A stretch of DNA of 50,968 bases from Saprospiraceae bacterium (GCA_013140975.1 JABFRV010000065.1:1-50968), one strand, 5' to 3'. Positions 8,577 to 19,039 are shown, counted from the stretch's first letter. Translations and numbers: made by a program. The notes: generated by a model from the letters alone, not told the origin.

Positions 8577-9416
8577 ATGAACTACAAAATCCTCCTATTC
8601 AGTGCCCTTTTATTTCCCTTAGTAGCTGATTCTCAAAGCATTAGTCTTGGTGCATCTATTCTAGGCTCTAATTATAGTGGTGATATAACTGCTGATAATA
8701 TGGCGATTCTCAAACAAACCAGCCCCGGATGTGGAGTTCATTTAAGTTACGAAATGGATCACTTGTTTACTTTTCGAGCAAATTATGAATTTCTAAAAGT
8801 TTTTGCGGATGATAAACTGGGAATTCAGGATTGGCAGTTGAAAAGAAATTTAAACTTTAGCAGTAGAATTCACAGCATCGATATTTCTGGTTACTTAAAT
8901 CTAAAAAATCTATTGACGGAGCGTTATAAAAGATTGAACATTAATTTATTAGCAGGCTACACTCTTTTTAATTACAATCCAATTGCAAATTATCAAGGGA
9001 CCCAAATTGAATTAAGATCACTCGGAACAGAAGGCCAGGGAATGAAAGGTTATGCCTCTAAATATTCTAATTGGGCAAATGCTATAAATTTTGGCACTAA
9101 CATTGAATTCTTAATAACTGAAAAATTTTCTATCGAGACGCAGCTTCTTTTTAGAAAGACGAACACAGACTATCTTGATGACATTTCCTCTAACTATGTC
9201 AACTATGAGACACTATATCAGCAAAATGGGGTTATGGCTGCTGAATTAGGAAATAAAATTCATGCTGCAACAGGTAGCCAAAGAGGAAACCCTTTAGATC
9301 AGGATTGGTTTCAAAGCTTAAGTCTGGGTGTTAAGTATAGAATTTACTCCAAACAAAAATTACATTTAACGAGATTAAAAAAAGGATCCGTACATTGCCC
9401 AAAATTTAAGTTTTAA
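8577..9416 (+). CDS. PorG/DUF6089-like outer-membrane beta-barrel protein
   Basis: A 279-residue exported protein with a signal peptide (residues 1-19, ending in ADSQ) and alternating hydrophobic/aromatic strands typical of an eight-stranded outer-membrane barrel. It carries landmarks of the DUF6089 family, which includes the T9SS protein PorG: LGSNYSGDI near the N terminus, RNLNFSSRIHSIDISGY in the middle, and YNPIANYQG followed by LRSLGTEGQG. In Porphyromonas PorG is an outer-membrane component needed for T9SS function. This protein may be that component or a paralogue, because Bacteroidota genomes carry several DUF6089 proteins. It stops 7 bases before recQ on the same strand, suggesting co-transcription. 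Confidence 0.75.
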   Translation: MNYKILLFSALLFPLVADSQSISLGASILGSNYSGDITADNMAILKQTSPGCGVHLSYEMDHLFTFRANYEFLKVFADDKLGIQDWQLKRNLNFSSRIHSIDISGYLNLKNLLTERYKRLNINLLAGYTLFNYNPIANYQGTQIELRSLGTEGQGMKGYASKYSNWANAINFGTNIEFLITEKFSIETQLLFRKTNTDYLDDISSNYVNYETLYQQNGVMAAELGNKIHAATGSQRGNPLDQDWFQSLSLGVKYRIYSKQKLHLTRLKKGSVHCPKFKF

Positions 9417-9423
9417 AAATTTT

Positions 9424-11334
9424 ATGCACAGTCATCCTCAAGAAATTTTGCAACGTTTTTGGGGATTTGAAAACTTCAGGTCTCCTCAACTTGAAATAAT
9501 TTCCAGCATTCTTGATAAAAAAGACACCATCGCCATTTTACCTACAGGCGCTGGAAAATCACTCTGTTATCAGGTACCCGCTTTATGTTTACCAAATTGT
9601 ACAATCGTAATTACTCCCCTGATTGCTTTAATGCAAAATCAGGTTGAAAATCTAAGAAAAAGAAACATTTTCACAGATTACATACATTCAGGATTAAAAA
9701 ACTATGAACTTGACAGGATCATTGACAATGCCAGAGCCAGCAATCTAAAAATCTTATATGTTTCACCAGAAAGATTTTCTCAGGAAAAATTTCTTTCTCA
9801 ACTTCAATCATTAAAGATTGATTTCATTGCTGTTGATGAAGCACATTGTATATCTCAATGGGGACATGATTTTCGTCCCTCCTATCTTGAAATAAAAAAT
9901 TTTAGAAAAAACTCTTCGATAACATTTCTCGCAGTTACAGCAACAGCGACTGAAGAAGTTAAAGCTGAAATAATTGAATATCTTGAACTAAAAAATGCTC
10001 AAACCTTTTCTCTATCATCGGCTCGATCCAATCTTAGCTTATCTGTCAGAAAAGAAGAAAATAAAATTGACCAGATTCGCAATGTTCTTTTCAAATTTAA
10101 AAACGCAGGTCTCATTTATTCAAGAAATAGAAGAGTAACTTCAGAATATGCTGATCAACTTAGAACATATGGCTTAAAGGTAGAGGCGTACCATGCAGGA
10201 ATGCTTCCTGATTCGAGATCTAAAGTTCAAAAGAATTGGATGGAGAATAAAGTGCAATATATCTCTTGTACTACAGCCTTCGGTATGGGAATTGACAAAC
10301 CGGATGTAGACATTGTCATCCACACGGAACTTCCTGTTAGTTTAGAGGAATATTACCAGGAAGTTGGAAGAGCCGGAAGAGGTGGACAAAAATCGTATGG
10401 TCTTTTACTATACAATGAAAGAGATATCAAGCGACTGCAAAAAATATTTGAAAACTCATTTCCGGGAATTGATTATGTCCAGTACATCTATAAATGTTTG
10501 TGTCACTTTTTGGGTGTAGCCGAATCTTCAATTATGGAATCCAGCGTGGATTTTGATATTGATAAATTTTGTTTTCAGTATAAGTTAAATCGTGAAATTT
10601 GTATTGCAGCTATTCAATTATTAGCGCAATCAGGTTGGCTGATAAGTAATTCTGCATTTAACATACCTTCTAAAGTTATTATTACAGCAAATGAAGAAGC
10701 TCTTCAAAATTTATATACAAGAGACCCTCAAAGTAAAAATGTAATAATTGCTATGTTGCGACAATATGAAGGAATCCTATCTGTTCCTACAACAATTTCA
10801 GAAAAGGACATTGCATTTCAGTGCCAACTTCAGGAAGAACAAGTTGTTAAAATTCTACTTAAACTACATCATGAAGAAATTATCAATTACATTCCGAAAC
10901 GAGAGAAGCCACAAATTCTAATACTTAATAATCGTGTAAGGAGCAATCACATTACACTGGACGAAAAATGGATTCAACAAAGAAAAAAAATTCTTCAACA
11001 CAAGATTGAATCAATGATTCAATATGTTAACACAAATGAATGCAGACAAAAATTTATATTACAATATTTCGGCGAAAAATCAACCCATCATTGCAATATC
11101 TGTGACAACTGCCTTGCTGCTAAAAAATTAAAATTACCACACACTACAAAAGAAAAATGGACAATTGAAATTCTTGAGTTATGTTACAACAATCCCGGAA
11201 TATACCTTAGGAGCCTTTATCAGTATTTCCCATCCAACAAGCAACATTGGGTTGATGAAATCATCCAAGAACTTCTGGGAGAAGAAAAATTATTTCGAAA
11301 ATTTGATAAAATTTTCAACACAAAGCCGGAATAA
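9424..11334 (+). CDS. recQ: RecQ-family ATP-dependent DNA helicase
   Basis: A 3'-5' superfamily 2 helicase that unwinds recombination and repair intermediates. The 636 residues contain Walker A (LPTGAGKSLCYQ, K45), the DEAH box (138-141) followed by CISQWGHDFRPSY, motif III-like AVTATAT and motif VI QEVGRAGRGG. A four-Cys zinc cluster lies near 540-565 (CRQKF, then CNICDNC), followed by a winged-helix-like RQC region. No HRDC domain is present, so this is a short RecQ of the kind Bacteroidota carry alongside a longer copy. It follows the PorG-like gene by 7 bases with no evident promoter of its own. Confidence 0.93.
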   Translation: MHSHPQEILQRFWGFENFRSPQLEIISSILDKKDTIAILPTGAGKSLCYQVPALCLPNCTIVITPLIALMQNQVENLRKRNIFTDYIHSGLKNYELDRIIDNARASNLKILYVSPERFSQEKFLSQLQSLKIDFIAVDEAHCISQWGHDFRPSYLEIKNFRKNSSITFLAVTATATEEVKAEIIEYLELKNAQTFSLSSARSNLSLSVRKEENKIDQIRNVLFKFKNAGLIYSRNRRVTSEYADQLRTYGLKVEAYHAGMLPDSRSKVQKNWMENKVQYISCTTAFGMGIDKPDVDIVIHTELPVSLEEYYQEVGRAGRGGQKSYGLLLYNERDIKRLQKIFENSFPGIDYVQYIYKCLCHFLGVAESSIMESSVDFDIDKFCFQYKLNREICIAAIQLLAQSGWLISNSAFNIPSKVIITANEEALQNLYTRDPQSKNVIIAMLRQYEGILSVPTTISEKDIAFQCQLQEEQVVKILLKLHHEEIINYIPKREKPQILILNNRVRSNHITLDEKWIQQRKKILQHKIESMIQYVNTNECRQKFILQYFGEKSTHHCNICDNCLAAKKLKLPHTTKEKWTIEILELCYNNPGIYLRSLYQYFPSNKQHWVDEIIQELLGEEKLFRKFDKIFNTKPE

Positions 11335-11424
11335 CTTCTAAACAGTAAAGAATGGTCACAAATCGATTCTAACCTGAATAAAATTTATCTAAGAGCTTAT
11401 TAAACTATCAAATACGATAATTCT

Positions 11425-13815
11425 TTAAATCTTCACCAACGTAATACTTTTACTTTGGTATTGGTCAAAAATTCTAAGCACATAAAAACCCTGATTCCAA
11501 TCTTCTCCTAAAGAAATCAAACCTTCTTTTTCATTTAGGTTTTTTTCTTGAATTATCCTTCCGTACTGGTCAGATACTTGAATTTTTAATGTGTAACTTT
11601 GATTTTCGTTAGTCTTATATGCAACATGAGTCTGATGTGAAAATGAATTTGGAAAAGCTTTTATAGCTATCTCATTGTTGTTAGAATTTATATAACTAAT
11701 TATCGCATCTACCAACAAGAATCCATCAAATGCTCCATCGACTAAATGACCTGGATTATCATCGGCAATATCAACAATTAATCTCATTGAATCTGTCAAA
11801 GGTAATAAGTCTTTTACTTTAATAAATTCACTAAAAATCCAATTGGGACTATTGTTAGTGATTTCCTTTACGAAAACTATTGTACTGCCATTGGATAGGC
11901 GAATGTTCATTCTATCATTTGGCGCTCCCTGTCCACTTGCATTTACAAACCAGTGATAAAAACTTAATATTGGTTCTTTATAATTTGAAAGTTTCATAAC
12001 CGGAGATGTTAGTGTTGTTGCACCGTTATCCACATCATCTAATGAAGGATCACCTCCCGTATTTCCTGTAACATAACATTCATTTCCGAAGTCAGTTACT
12101 ATATCAAACTCGGGTTGAAATTGCTCTGATCTATACAAACTTCCAATAGGCTCCCCTTTCGCCCATTTACCTGCACTTGCAGTTGATGAAACTGTCCATC
12201 CCTGATCAAAAATAAAATCATCTTGATATCCTTTCCTAACTAATATTTCAATATTTCCTGACTGTTTATCTGATTGGAATATTACTTTTTTATGTCTGTA
12301 CCCCCATTTTCCAACTACCACTTCATATGGAATAGAATCCTGGAAAATAAAAAGCGAAGCTACTCCATCAGCCATAGTATTAGCAGACTTATCAGTATTT
12401 GTATTCGTGATTCTAACATGAGCATTATTCATTACTAAACCAGTTATACTATCTTTAACTATTACTTTAGCCGTAATAGTTGGTCTTCGAGAAATTAGTT
12501 GCACATCCTTTATTGTAACTTCACCATTTAACAAACTAACCTTAACAGTTTTTGGAAAATAATCAGGATGAGAAAACTCCACTTCATATTCTCCGGCAGT
12601 TGCATATCCGGTTTTATAAATTCCTTGTATGTTTGAAAAATCATAATTTTTTCTTAGCGCTTTAACAACAATACGAGCATCTAAGATTGGAAATCCAGTT
12701 ATTGTATCAGTTACAAGGCCTTCTAAATAACAGGCTCTTACATACGTTGGCTTAATGACATAAAGTCCGTCCGGAATATTAGAAGCAATAATTAAACCAC
12801 TGGGTAAATAAGGGCTTACACCCCAACAACCATTAAAACCTGTTCCCTGACCAAGATATGTGTCAATTGAACCCACTTCAATTAAATTATCGGGACGATG
12901 GGCATCTACGATCTTAACACCGTCTGTATAATATGAAGTAATCAAGTATCCATTTAGGTATCTGGTATTGTGTGGAATAACTCCGGTATTTTCAGTATCC
13001 TTAGGTTTGTATTTATCCAACAACGTTATTTTCTTTAGATCTGAAATATCATACGATGCAACGAAAGCATCTTCTCTTTCATCAGTTGTAAATATGTATT
13101 TAGAATCATTGGATAACCAGGAGTTGTGATTAAAGTTGTTAGGCGTATTAAAACTTGCAATTTCAACGACATTTTTATAATCTCTGGCATCATACATAGT
13201 AAGCTTGCCATCATTAATTTCAGAAGAATATACAGTATCTCTTCTGACATAATTATCATGACAATATCTCTTTAATGTTGAGCCTATAAATTTAGGATTT
13301 TTTGGATCCGGCTTAAGGTCAAAAAACAAGGTACCAGACCATGGCGTACATCCATTTAAACTAAGAATTCCTTTCTCATCAATAAATAAGGTATGGCATT
13401 TTCCTAGAATTTCAGTTTTACCTCCAGCAGTTACTGAAGGTTTCCAAAAACTTCCTTTAATTGTATCTGGAGCCTTTGACATGTCTATTATTGCCAATCC
13501 ATCATCAGCGTTGACATCTGTTACAGCATAAACAAATTTTCCATAAGAAAAAACTTCACGCCAGATAGTCTGACCACCTGGCAATCTAAATCTTTCGATT
13601 GGTTTAGTTGGGTCTTCAAGACTGTATATTATTGTAGCTGCTTTACTTCCAAGAACTGCATATTCGATCTTCTTAATCGGATCGTAATAATGCCAAATTC
13701 CAGATCCTCCTGTAGCTTCAGGAACTTTTGCTACTATTGTCATATTCAAATCCCCATCTTGTGCGGAAACTGTTGTGTAAAACAATACCAATACTAAACC
13801 AATAAATTTATTCAT
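11425..13815 (-). CDS. Secreted choice-of-anchor-B (LVIVD-repeat) protein with T9SS sorting domain
   Basis: A 796-residue surface protein. Signal peptide residues 1-18 (ending in VSAQ) are followed by a choice-of-anchor-B beta-propeller region (about 35-360; landmarks GIWHYYDP, WREVFSYG, DDGLAIIDMS, HNSWLSNDSKY). Two carboxypeptidase regulatory-like beta-sandwich domains follow (about 362-530, GLVTDTITGFPILDARI and related). Next comes a jelly-roll region with SFYHWFVNASGQGAPNDR, and the last 85 residues are a T9SS type A signal (IKAFPNSFSHQTHVAYKT to SITLVKI). The family is named for carrying alternative surface anchors in different lineages; here the anchor is the T9SS signal. The biological role is unknown. 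Confidence 0.88.
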   Translation of the reverse strand: MNKFIGLVLVLFYTTVSAQDGDLNMTIVAKVPEATGGSGIWHYYDPIKKIEYAVLGSKAATIIYSLEDPTKPIERFRLPGGQTIWREVFSYGKFVYAVTDVNADDGLAIIDMSKAPDTIKGSFWKPSVTAGGKTEILGKCHTLFIDEKGILSLNGCTPWSGTLFFDLKPDPKNPKFIGSTLKRYCHDNYVRRDTVYSSEINDGKLTMYDARDYKNVVEIASFNTPNNFNHNSWLSNDSKYIFTTDEREDAFVASYDISDLKKITLLDKYKPKDTENTGVIPHNTRYLNGYLITSYYTDGVKIVDAHRPDNLIEVGSIDTYLGQGTGFNGCWGVSPYLPSGLIIASNIPDGLYVIKPTYVRACYLEGLVTDTITGFPILDARIVVKALRKNYDFSNIQGIYKTGYATAGEYEVEFSHPDYFPKTVKVSLLNGEVTIKDVQLISRRPTITAKVIVKDSITGLVMNNAHVRITNTNTDKSANTMADGVASLFIFQDSIPYEVVVGKWGYRHKKVIFQSDKQSGNIEILVRKGYQDDFIFDQGWTVSSTASAGKWAKGEPIGSLYRSEQFQPEFDIVTDFGNECYVTGNTGGDPSLDDVDNGATTLTSPVMKLSNYKEPILSFYHWFVNASGQGAPNDRMNIRLSNGSTIVFVKEITNNSPNWIFSEFIKVKDLLPLTDSMRLIVDIADDNPGHLVDGAFDGFLLVDAIISYINSNNNEIAIKAFPNSFSHQTHVAYKTNENQSYTLKIQVSDQYGRIIQEKNLNEKEGLISLGEDWNQGFYVLRIFDQYQSKSITLVKI

Positions 13816-13935
13816 CTTTTATTTTTAATAATTGTTCGCAAATGTAACGAATCAGTCACGAAAGTGTTCGTAATTGCATAATTGTTTTATTCACATCTTC
13901 GCTTAAATTTCATAAGCTAAGTGTTGGGGAATTAT

Positions 13936-13943
13936 CATCTTTG
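13936..13943 (+). promoter_or_regulatory. Near-consensus minus-7 element before the enoyl-CoA hydratase gene
   Basis: CATCTTTG followed by CGCCC differs from TAnnTTTG at one base. It lies 17 bases before the ATG at 13961. No convincing minus-33 element is seen. Confidence 0.25.
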
Positions 13944-13960
13944 CGCCCGAAATTTATAAT

Positions 13961-14728
13961 ATGGAAGTTCTAAAGAAAATTGAAAATAATATCTTTTTTA
14001 TCACAATTAACAGAGAATCTGCACTTAACGCATTAAATAAAAATATATTTGATAACCTTGAAAGTCTAATTGATGAGATCTCTAAGCTTGGTCAAAGCAT
14101 CAAAGGAGTAATTATTACGGGTTCAGGCTCCAAAGCTTTTGTAGCGGGTGCAGACATTACTGAGTTTTTAAGTTTAAGTTCGGACCAAGCGCAACATTTG
14201 TCAAGAAGAGGGCAAATAATATTTGATAATCTTGAAAATCTTGAAGTTCCAGTTATTGCTGCAGTTAATGGTTTTGCACTTGGAGGCGGATGTGAATTAG
14301 CTATGGCCTGTCATATTAGAATCGCGGGTGAAAATGCTAAGTTTGGACAACCTGAAGTGAATCTCGGCTTGATTCCTGGATATGGAGGCACTCAAAGACT
14401 AACACGTTATGTAGGCAAATCTAAGTCCATTGAATTAATTCTTACAGGAGATATGATTACAGCTCAACAAGCACTTGAATTAGGATTGGTCAACTCAGTC
14501 TGTGAAGCCGGAAAAGAAGTTGAAACTGCAATCACACTTATTGAAAAAATTGCAAAGAAAGGTCCTAATGCTGTAGCACAATCTTTAAAAGCAATTCATG
14601 CATATTACAAACAACAAGATGGAATGCAATATGAGGCAGAACTTTTTGGAAAGACAATGGTAACTGATGAAGCTAAAGAAGGAGTAACTGCATTCCTGGA
14701 AAAAAGGAAAGCAAACTTTTATAGGTAA
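13961..14728 (+). CDS. Enoyl-CoA hydratase/isomerase (crotonase family)
   Basis: A 255-residue crotonase-fold enzyme, most likely hydrating trans-2-enoyl-CoA in fatty-acid or amino-acid degradation. The oxyanion-hole segment VAGADITEF is at 61-69. Two catalytic glutamates are present: E112 in GGGCELAMA and E132 in QPEVNLGLIPG, with the same spacing of 20 as Glu144/Glu164 of rat enoyl-CoA hydratase. This makes hydratase activity more likely than a pure isomerase or hydrolase. It is a single gene between divergent and convergent neighbours, so genomic context does not define the pathway. Confidence 0.92.
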   Translation: MEVLKKIENNIFFITINRESALNALNKNIFDNLESLIDEISKLGQSIKGVIITGSGSKAFVAGADITEFLSLSSDQAQHLSRRGQIIFDNLENLEVPVIAAVNGFALGGGCELAMACHIRIAGENAKFGQPEVNLGLIPGYGGTQRLTRYVGKSKSIELILTGDMITAQQALELGLVNSVCEAGKEVETAITLIEKIAKKGPNAVAQSLKAIHAYYKQQDGMQYEAELFGKTMVTDEAKEGVTAFLEKRKANFYR

Positions 14729-14798
14729 TTAGCAATTCAAGTATTGAATCCTTAAAAGTTTAATTATAGCCTCAACAAAATTCAGATTACGATTTTCT

Positions 14799-17249
14799 TT
14801 AACTTCCACACATAACGCATCCATCTTCCATTGTACATGTCCAACCTTCTGGCATTTCTGCAGGAGCGGCTTGTAACATTTCACTGGCGATGGATGCTGA
14901 TTGTGCTTGGTTGACGGTGGTCGTTGGGATGACCTCAATTAATTCTTCTGTTGTTACATGATCGACAAACTTTCTTTGATGCTTATCACCTAATGTAAAC
15001 TTTATTGGATCTACAGCTGCTTTAGTACGCAGATAATACATTCCTGTTTTCAATCCTGATTGCCAGGAGTAAAAATGCATGGAAGACAATTTTCCAAATG
15101 TTGCATTTTCCATAAAAAGATTAAGACTTTGAGATTGACAGATAAATGCACCGCGATCTGCACTCATATCGATCAATGCTTTCTGAGACAATTCCCATGC
15201 AGTCTTATACAATTCTTTTAGTTCCGTTGGAATATCAGGAATGTTTTGTATCGAACCATTATGAGCCATAAGATTCTCTTTCATCTCTTTATTCCACATA
15301 CCAAGTTTTATCAAGTCATCAAGTAAATGCTTATTGATAACCATGTATTCCCCGGACAATGTTCTTCTGGTATAGAAATTGGATGTATATGGTTCAAAAC
15401 ATTCGTTGTTTCCTAATATCTGAGATGTAGAAGCAGTTGGCATTGGAGCCAATAATAAACTATTTCTAATTCCATGCTGAATAACTTCTTTCTTTAATGC
15501 ATCCCAATCATATCTTCCTTTGGTTGGAGTTACATTCCACATATCAAATTGCATAATACCTTCACTCATAGGCGATCCTTTAAACGTTTCATAAGGACCT
15601 AATTCCTTTGCAATTTCACAGGATGCTTTTACAGCAGCATAATATATTGTTTCAAATATTTCTTTATTCAATTGTCTTGCTTCAGCAGAGTCAAACGGCA
15701 TTCTCAATAATATAAATGCATCTGCCAATCCCTGCACTCCTATTCCAATAGGTCTGTGTCTGAAGTTTGAATTTTTAGCTTCTTGAATCGGATAATAATT
15801 TACGTCAATTATTCGATTGAGGTTCTTTGTAATAACCGCAGTTACTTCTTCTAGTTTTTTGAAATCAAAAACGCCGTTAATGACGTATTTAGGAAGTGAT
15901 ATTGAAGCTAAGTTGCATACTGCAACTTCATCAGGCGAAGTATACTCTAAAATTTCTGTACATAAATTGGATGAGCGAATCGTTCCAAGGTTTTTCTGAT
16001 TCGATTTCTGATTGGCCGCATCTTTGTACAAAATGTAAGGTGTACCTGTTTCTATCTGAGATTCTAATATTGCAAACCAAAGTTCTTGTGCTTTAATCTT
16101 TTTTCTAGCCTTGCCTTCCTGCTCGTAACGAGTGTATAGTTTAACAAATTCTTCTCCATAACAATCACAAAGCCCAGGCGCTTCATTAGGACAGAATAAA
16201 GACCATTCTGCATCGTCTTTAACTCTTTCCATAAATAAATCCGAAATCCACATTGCGTAGAATAAATCGCGAGCCCGCATTTCTTCTTTTCCGTGATTCT
16301 TTTTTAGTTCCAGAAAATCTTCAATATCAGCATGCCAAGGTTCAAGATAGATTGCAAATGCTCCTTTTCTTTTTCCGCCTCCCTGATCAACATAACGTGC
16401 TGTATCATTAAAAACTCTCATCATTGGAACAATACCATTACTTGTTCCTCCTGTTCCTTTAATGTAAGAACCTTTTGCACGAACATTGTGAATACTTAAT
16501 CCGATACCTCCTGCTGATTGAGATATTTTTGCACAGCGACTTAATGTTTCAAAAATTCCAGGAATTGAATCTTCAGTCATACTTAATAAAAAGCATGAAG
16601 AAAGTTGCGGCTTAGGTGTGCCTGCATTAAATAGTGTTGGAGTAGCATGTATGAACCATCGTTCGGACATGAGATTATACGTCTCAATAGCTGCATTAAT
16701 GTTCTGTCCATGTATACCAATTGCAGTTCGCATTAGAAGATGCTGTGGTCTTTCAACCACTTTCTTATCCATTCGAAGCAAATATGACCGTTCCAGAGTT
16801 TTGAATCCAAAATAATCAAAACTATAGTCGCGATCGTAAATTATTGCTGAGTCAAGTTGATCGGAATTTTGACGGATGACCTCTATGGTTTCATCAGCAA
16901 TTAGACCCGCCTTTTGTTGGGTAAGGGGATCAATATAATAGTAGAGCGCTTCCATTGTTTCGGAAAACGACTTATTGGTATTTTTATGTAGATTAGAAAC
17001 CGCGATTCTTGCAGCAAGTATTGCATAGTCCGGATGCACGGCTGCCAAAGATGCTGCAGTTTCTGCAGCTAAGTTGTCAAGGTCAGATGTTGTTACATTA
17101 TTGTAAAGTCCTTGAATTACTTTCTGAGATATGTGTATGGAATCAACAAAATTTGAATCAAGACCGTAACACAACTTTTTAATTCGTGCTGTAATCTTAT
17201 CAAAACTTACACTTTCATTCTTACCATTACGTTTAACAACTTGCATCAT
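14799..17249 (-). CDS. nrdA: Ribonucleoside-diphosphate reductase, class Ia, large subunit
   Basis: Catalytic subunit that reduces ribonucleoside diphosphates to deoxynucleotides. The 816 residues begin with an ATP-cone ([16 protein letters not shown]), the site for overall activity control by ATP/dATP. Catalytic cysteines are visible: C219 (SSCFLLSM) and C445 (VAVCNLASI) as the redox pair, and C430 in SSNLCTEI as the thiyl-radical residue. The C terminus carries the mobile CxxC shuttle (C811/C814, GCVMCGS) that is re-reduced by thioredoxin or glutaredoxin. It is the second gene of an nrdB-nrdA unit with 51 bases between. Starting at the second Met would shorten it by one residue. Confidence 0.97.
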   Translation of the reverse strand: MMQVVKRNGKNESVSFDKITARIKKLCYGLDSNFVDSIHISQKVIQGLYNNVTTSDLDNLAAETAASLAAVHPDYAILAARIAVSNLHKNTNKSFSETMEALYYYIDPLTQQKAGLIADETIEVIRQNSDQLDSAIIYDRDYSFDYFGFKTLERSYLLRMDKKVVERPQHLLMRTAIGIHGQNINAAIETYNLMSERWFIHATPTLFNAGTPKPQLSSCFLLSMTEDSIPGIFETLSRCAKISQSAGGIGLSIHNVRAKGSYIKGTGGTSNGIVPMMRVFNDTARYVDQGGGKRKGAFAIYLEPWHADIEDFLELKKNHGKEEMRARDLFYAMWISDLFMERVKDDAEWSLFCPNEAPGLCDCYGEEFVKLYTRYEQEGKARKKIKAQELWFAILESQIETGTPYILYKDAANQKSNQKNLGTIRSSNLCTEILEYTSPDEVAVCNLASISLPKYVINGVFDFKKLEEVTAVITKNLNRIIDVNYYPIQEAKNSNFRHRPIGIGVQGLADAFILLRMPFDSAEARQLNKEIFETIYYAAVKASCEIAKELGPYETFKGSPMSEGIMQFDMWNVTPTKGRYDWDALKKEVIQHGIRNSLLLAPMPTASTSQILGNNECFEPYTSNFYTRRTLSGEYMVINKHLLDDLIKLGMWNKEMKENLMAHNGSIQNIPDIPTELKELYKTAWELSQKALIDMSADRGAFICQSQSLNLFMENATFGKLSSMHFYSWQSGLKTGMYYLRTKAAVDPIKFTLGDKHQRKFVDHVTTEELIEVIPTTTVNQAQSASIASEMLQAAPAEMPEGWTCTMEDGCVMCGS

Positions 17250-17300
17250 TTTTACTTTGAGTTAGAAGGTTAAAAAATTAAATAATACTACAAACAGAGT

Positions 17301-18278
17301 TTAAAACTCTTCTGACAGAGTGAATATTTTCCCCTGAGCAGGTTGGTTTACGCCTGCTTTTTGGTATTCACCCACCTTCTTTTCAAAGAAATTGGTTTTA
17401 CCTTGTATACTAATAAGATCCATCCAGTCAAATGGATTGTCTTTATTATATATTTTATTATTTCCAAGAGCAACGAGTAATCTATCCGCTATGAATTCAA
17501 TGTATTGACACATCAATTCAGCATTCATTCCAATTAATGCTACTGGAATCGCATCGGTAACAAACTCCTTTTCAATTTCTACAGCTTCCCTGATTAATTG
17601 CTCTACTTTGTCTTTTGGTAATTTATTTACAATATGCTGATTATATAAGAGACAGGCGAAATCACAATGCATTCCCTCGTCTCTTGAAATGAGTTCATTT
17701 GAAAAACTTAATCCGGGCATCAATCCTCTTTTCTTCAGCCAGAAAATGGAACAGAATGATCCACTGAAAAATATTCCTTCTACTGCTGCAAAAGCCAGTA
17801 ACTGTTCAACAAAACTTCCCTGAGAGATCCAACGAAGAGCCCAATCTGCTTTTTTTCTAACACAAGGAAGATTGTCAATAGCGTTAAATAAGAAATCTTT
17901 CTCCTTATTGTCTTTGATATAAGTATCAATTAATAAGGAATACGTCTCAGAATGAATATTTTCCATCATAATCTGAAATCCATAAAAGAACTTCGCTTCT
18001 GTGTATTGAACTGAGCGTAGCATGTTTTCTGCCAGGTTTTCATTCACAATTCCATCACTGGCAGCAAAAAAAGCAAGTACGTGTTTAATGAAATGCCTCT
18101 CGTTGTCGTTTAGTTTTTCAGACCAATCTACAAGGTCTGGTACAAGGTCGATTTCCTCAGCTGTCCAGAAATTAGCTTCGGAAGTTTTATAAATCTCCCA
18201 TATATCATTGTGTTGTATTGGAAAAAGTACGAATCTGTTTGGGTTTTCGACAAGAATAGGTTCCAGAATTTGGTTCAT
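17301..18278 (-). CDS. nrdB: Ribonucleoside-diphosphate reductase, class Ia, small subunit
   Basis: Provides the diiron-tyrosyl radical for NrdA. In 325 residues the ligand pattern of mouse R2 is present in order: D75 (AASDGIV), E106 and H109 (MENIHSE), the Glu of AAVEGIFFS and the Glu/His of RDEGMHCDF. The radical Tyr is Y113. The sequence is strikingly like eukaryotic R2 ([40 protein letters not shown]), as known for the NrdB subgroup found in Bacteroidota. It is transcribed ahead of nrdA. The C-terminal tail, which docks to NrdA, ends in FTLSEEF. Confidence 0.97.
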   Translation of the reverse strand: MNQILEPILVENPNRFVLFPIQHNDIWEIYKTSEANFWTAEEIDLVPDLVDWSEKLNDNERHFIKHVLAFFAASDGIVNENLAENMLRSVQYTEAKFFYGFQIMMENIHSETYSLLIDTYIKDNKEKDFLFNAIDNLPCVRKKADWALRWISQGSFVEQLLAFAAVEGIFFSGSFCSIFWLKKRGLMPGLSFSNELISRDEGMHCDFACLLYNQHIVNKLPKDKVEQLIREAVEIEKEFVTDAIPVALIGMNAELMCQYIEFIADRLLVALGNNKIYNKDNPFDWMDLISIQGKTNFFEKKVGEYQKAGVNQPAQGKIFTLSEEF

Positions 18279-18326
18279 TTCAAGAATAATTATGCAGTAA
18301 ATGGTTTGGTTTTCGCGAAGAGGTCA

Positions 18327-18334
18327 CAAATTTA
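18327..18334 (-). promoter_or_regulatory. Candidate minus-7 element for nrdB-nrdA
   Basis: Minus-strand TAAATTTG fits TAnnTTTG and would give a leader of about 40 bases before the nrdB start at 18278. No TTG is found at the usual minus-33 distance. Confidence 0.35.
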
Positions 18335-18784
18335 TAACATCTTCAATATTATATATAAATAAATTTAATATATTTTTTATTACAATATGTAAAATACTTA
18401 TTATCAACAACAAGCTAATAAACTTAGCATTTTTAACGAATAAAAAACATATTATAACTTATTATAATATCTATTATCAAAGGTAAGTTTCCTGTCAAGA
18501 AAATGCTTAAAAATTTACTAACATATTGTGGAAAACTTTAATAAGTACAAGAACATGAATCAGTTATGAAGAGTGCCAAAAGTTTTATACACATTACATT
18601 TAGCTATAATGCATTTGTTACAAGGATTGACTGACTTAAATATAAAATAAAGAATTAATGCTTTCTCAAAATCTTATTAACTCATCGCTTCTCAGGCGTT
18701 CCAAAAAATACTCATAAACGCTTAGCTCTCAGGCTAAGAATCTTACTAATCTTCTGGATTCAAAGTTCTCAATCTAAGAAAAAT

Positions 18785-18925
18785 GAAGCACGAGTACATC
18801 AAATTCGATTTGGCTGCCATTCATATAGAATCTTATCTATTGTTTATCAAGGCTTTACGCTTTTGACCTCAGCTCATTTTGCTTCTATACAATTATTATT
18901 GATTGAATTCATGAAATCGAAATAA
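18785..18925 (+). pseudogene. Possible remnant of a small toxin-like (HigB/Gp49-like) gene
   Basis: An uninterrupted reading frame ends at TAA 18923-18925 and has no usable ATG; it remains open upstream to about 18661. Its C-terminal 46 codons include VHQIRFGCHSYRILSIVYQG, which is loosely like the IRF...YRILYFV core of HigB/Gp49-type toxins. What follows (GFTLLTSAHF) does not keep the usual KKT motif. No antitoxin partner is seen. This is a weak resemblance noted by eye and may be chance. Confidence 0.2.
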
Positions 18926-19039
18926 CCTGAGTTCAAGAAAAAATCAGAACTAAAAGGAATAGGTTCTTATTATCCAAAATCAAAAATATTCGATTGAATA
19001 AAGCCTGATATTATTTCACCTGCTCTGATACTTTTTGAA

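Larger units (their letters stand above)
18279..19039. other. Long intergenic region between nrdB and the AlkD-like gene (761 bases)
   Basis: The half next to nrdB (18330-18490) is extremely AT-rich and would hold the nrdBA promoter. Two 9-mers differ from the DnaA box TTATCCACA by one base: TTATCAACA at 18401-18409 and TTTTCCACA on the minus strand at 18527-18535. The other half (18660-18930) contains an open frame without a start codon, listed separately. I saw no clear paired NrdR boxes and no terminator. Confidence 0.5.

Noticed and set aside
18301-18486. A 61-codon plus-strand frame upstream of nrdB
   Set aside because: Almost all Ile/Asn/Tyr/Lys/Phe, as expected from translating AT-rich promoter DNA; no family resemblance.
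18720-18740. CTTAGC/GCTAAG inverted repeat in the nrdB-AlkD gap as an attachment or terminator site
   Set aside because: Only a 6-bp stem with no T run and no second copy; easily due to chance.
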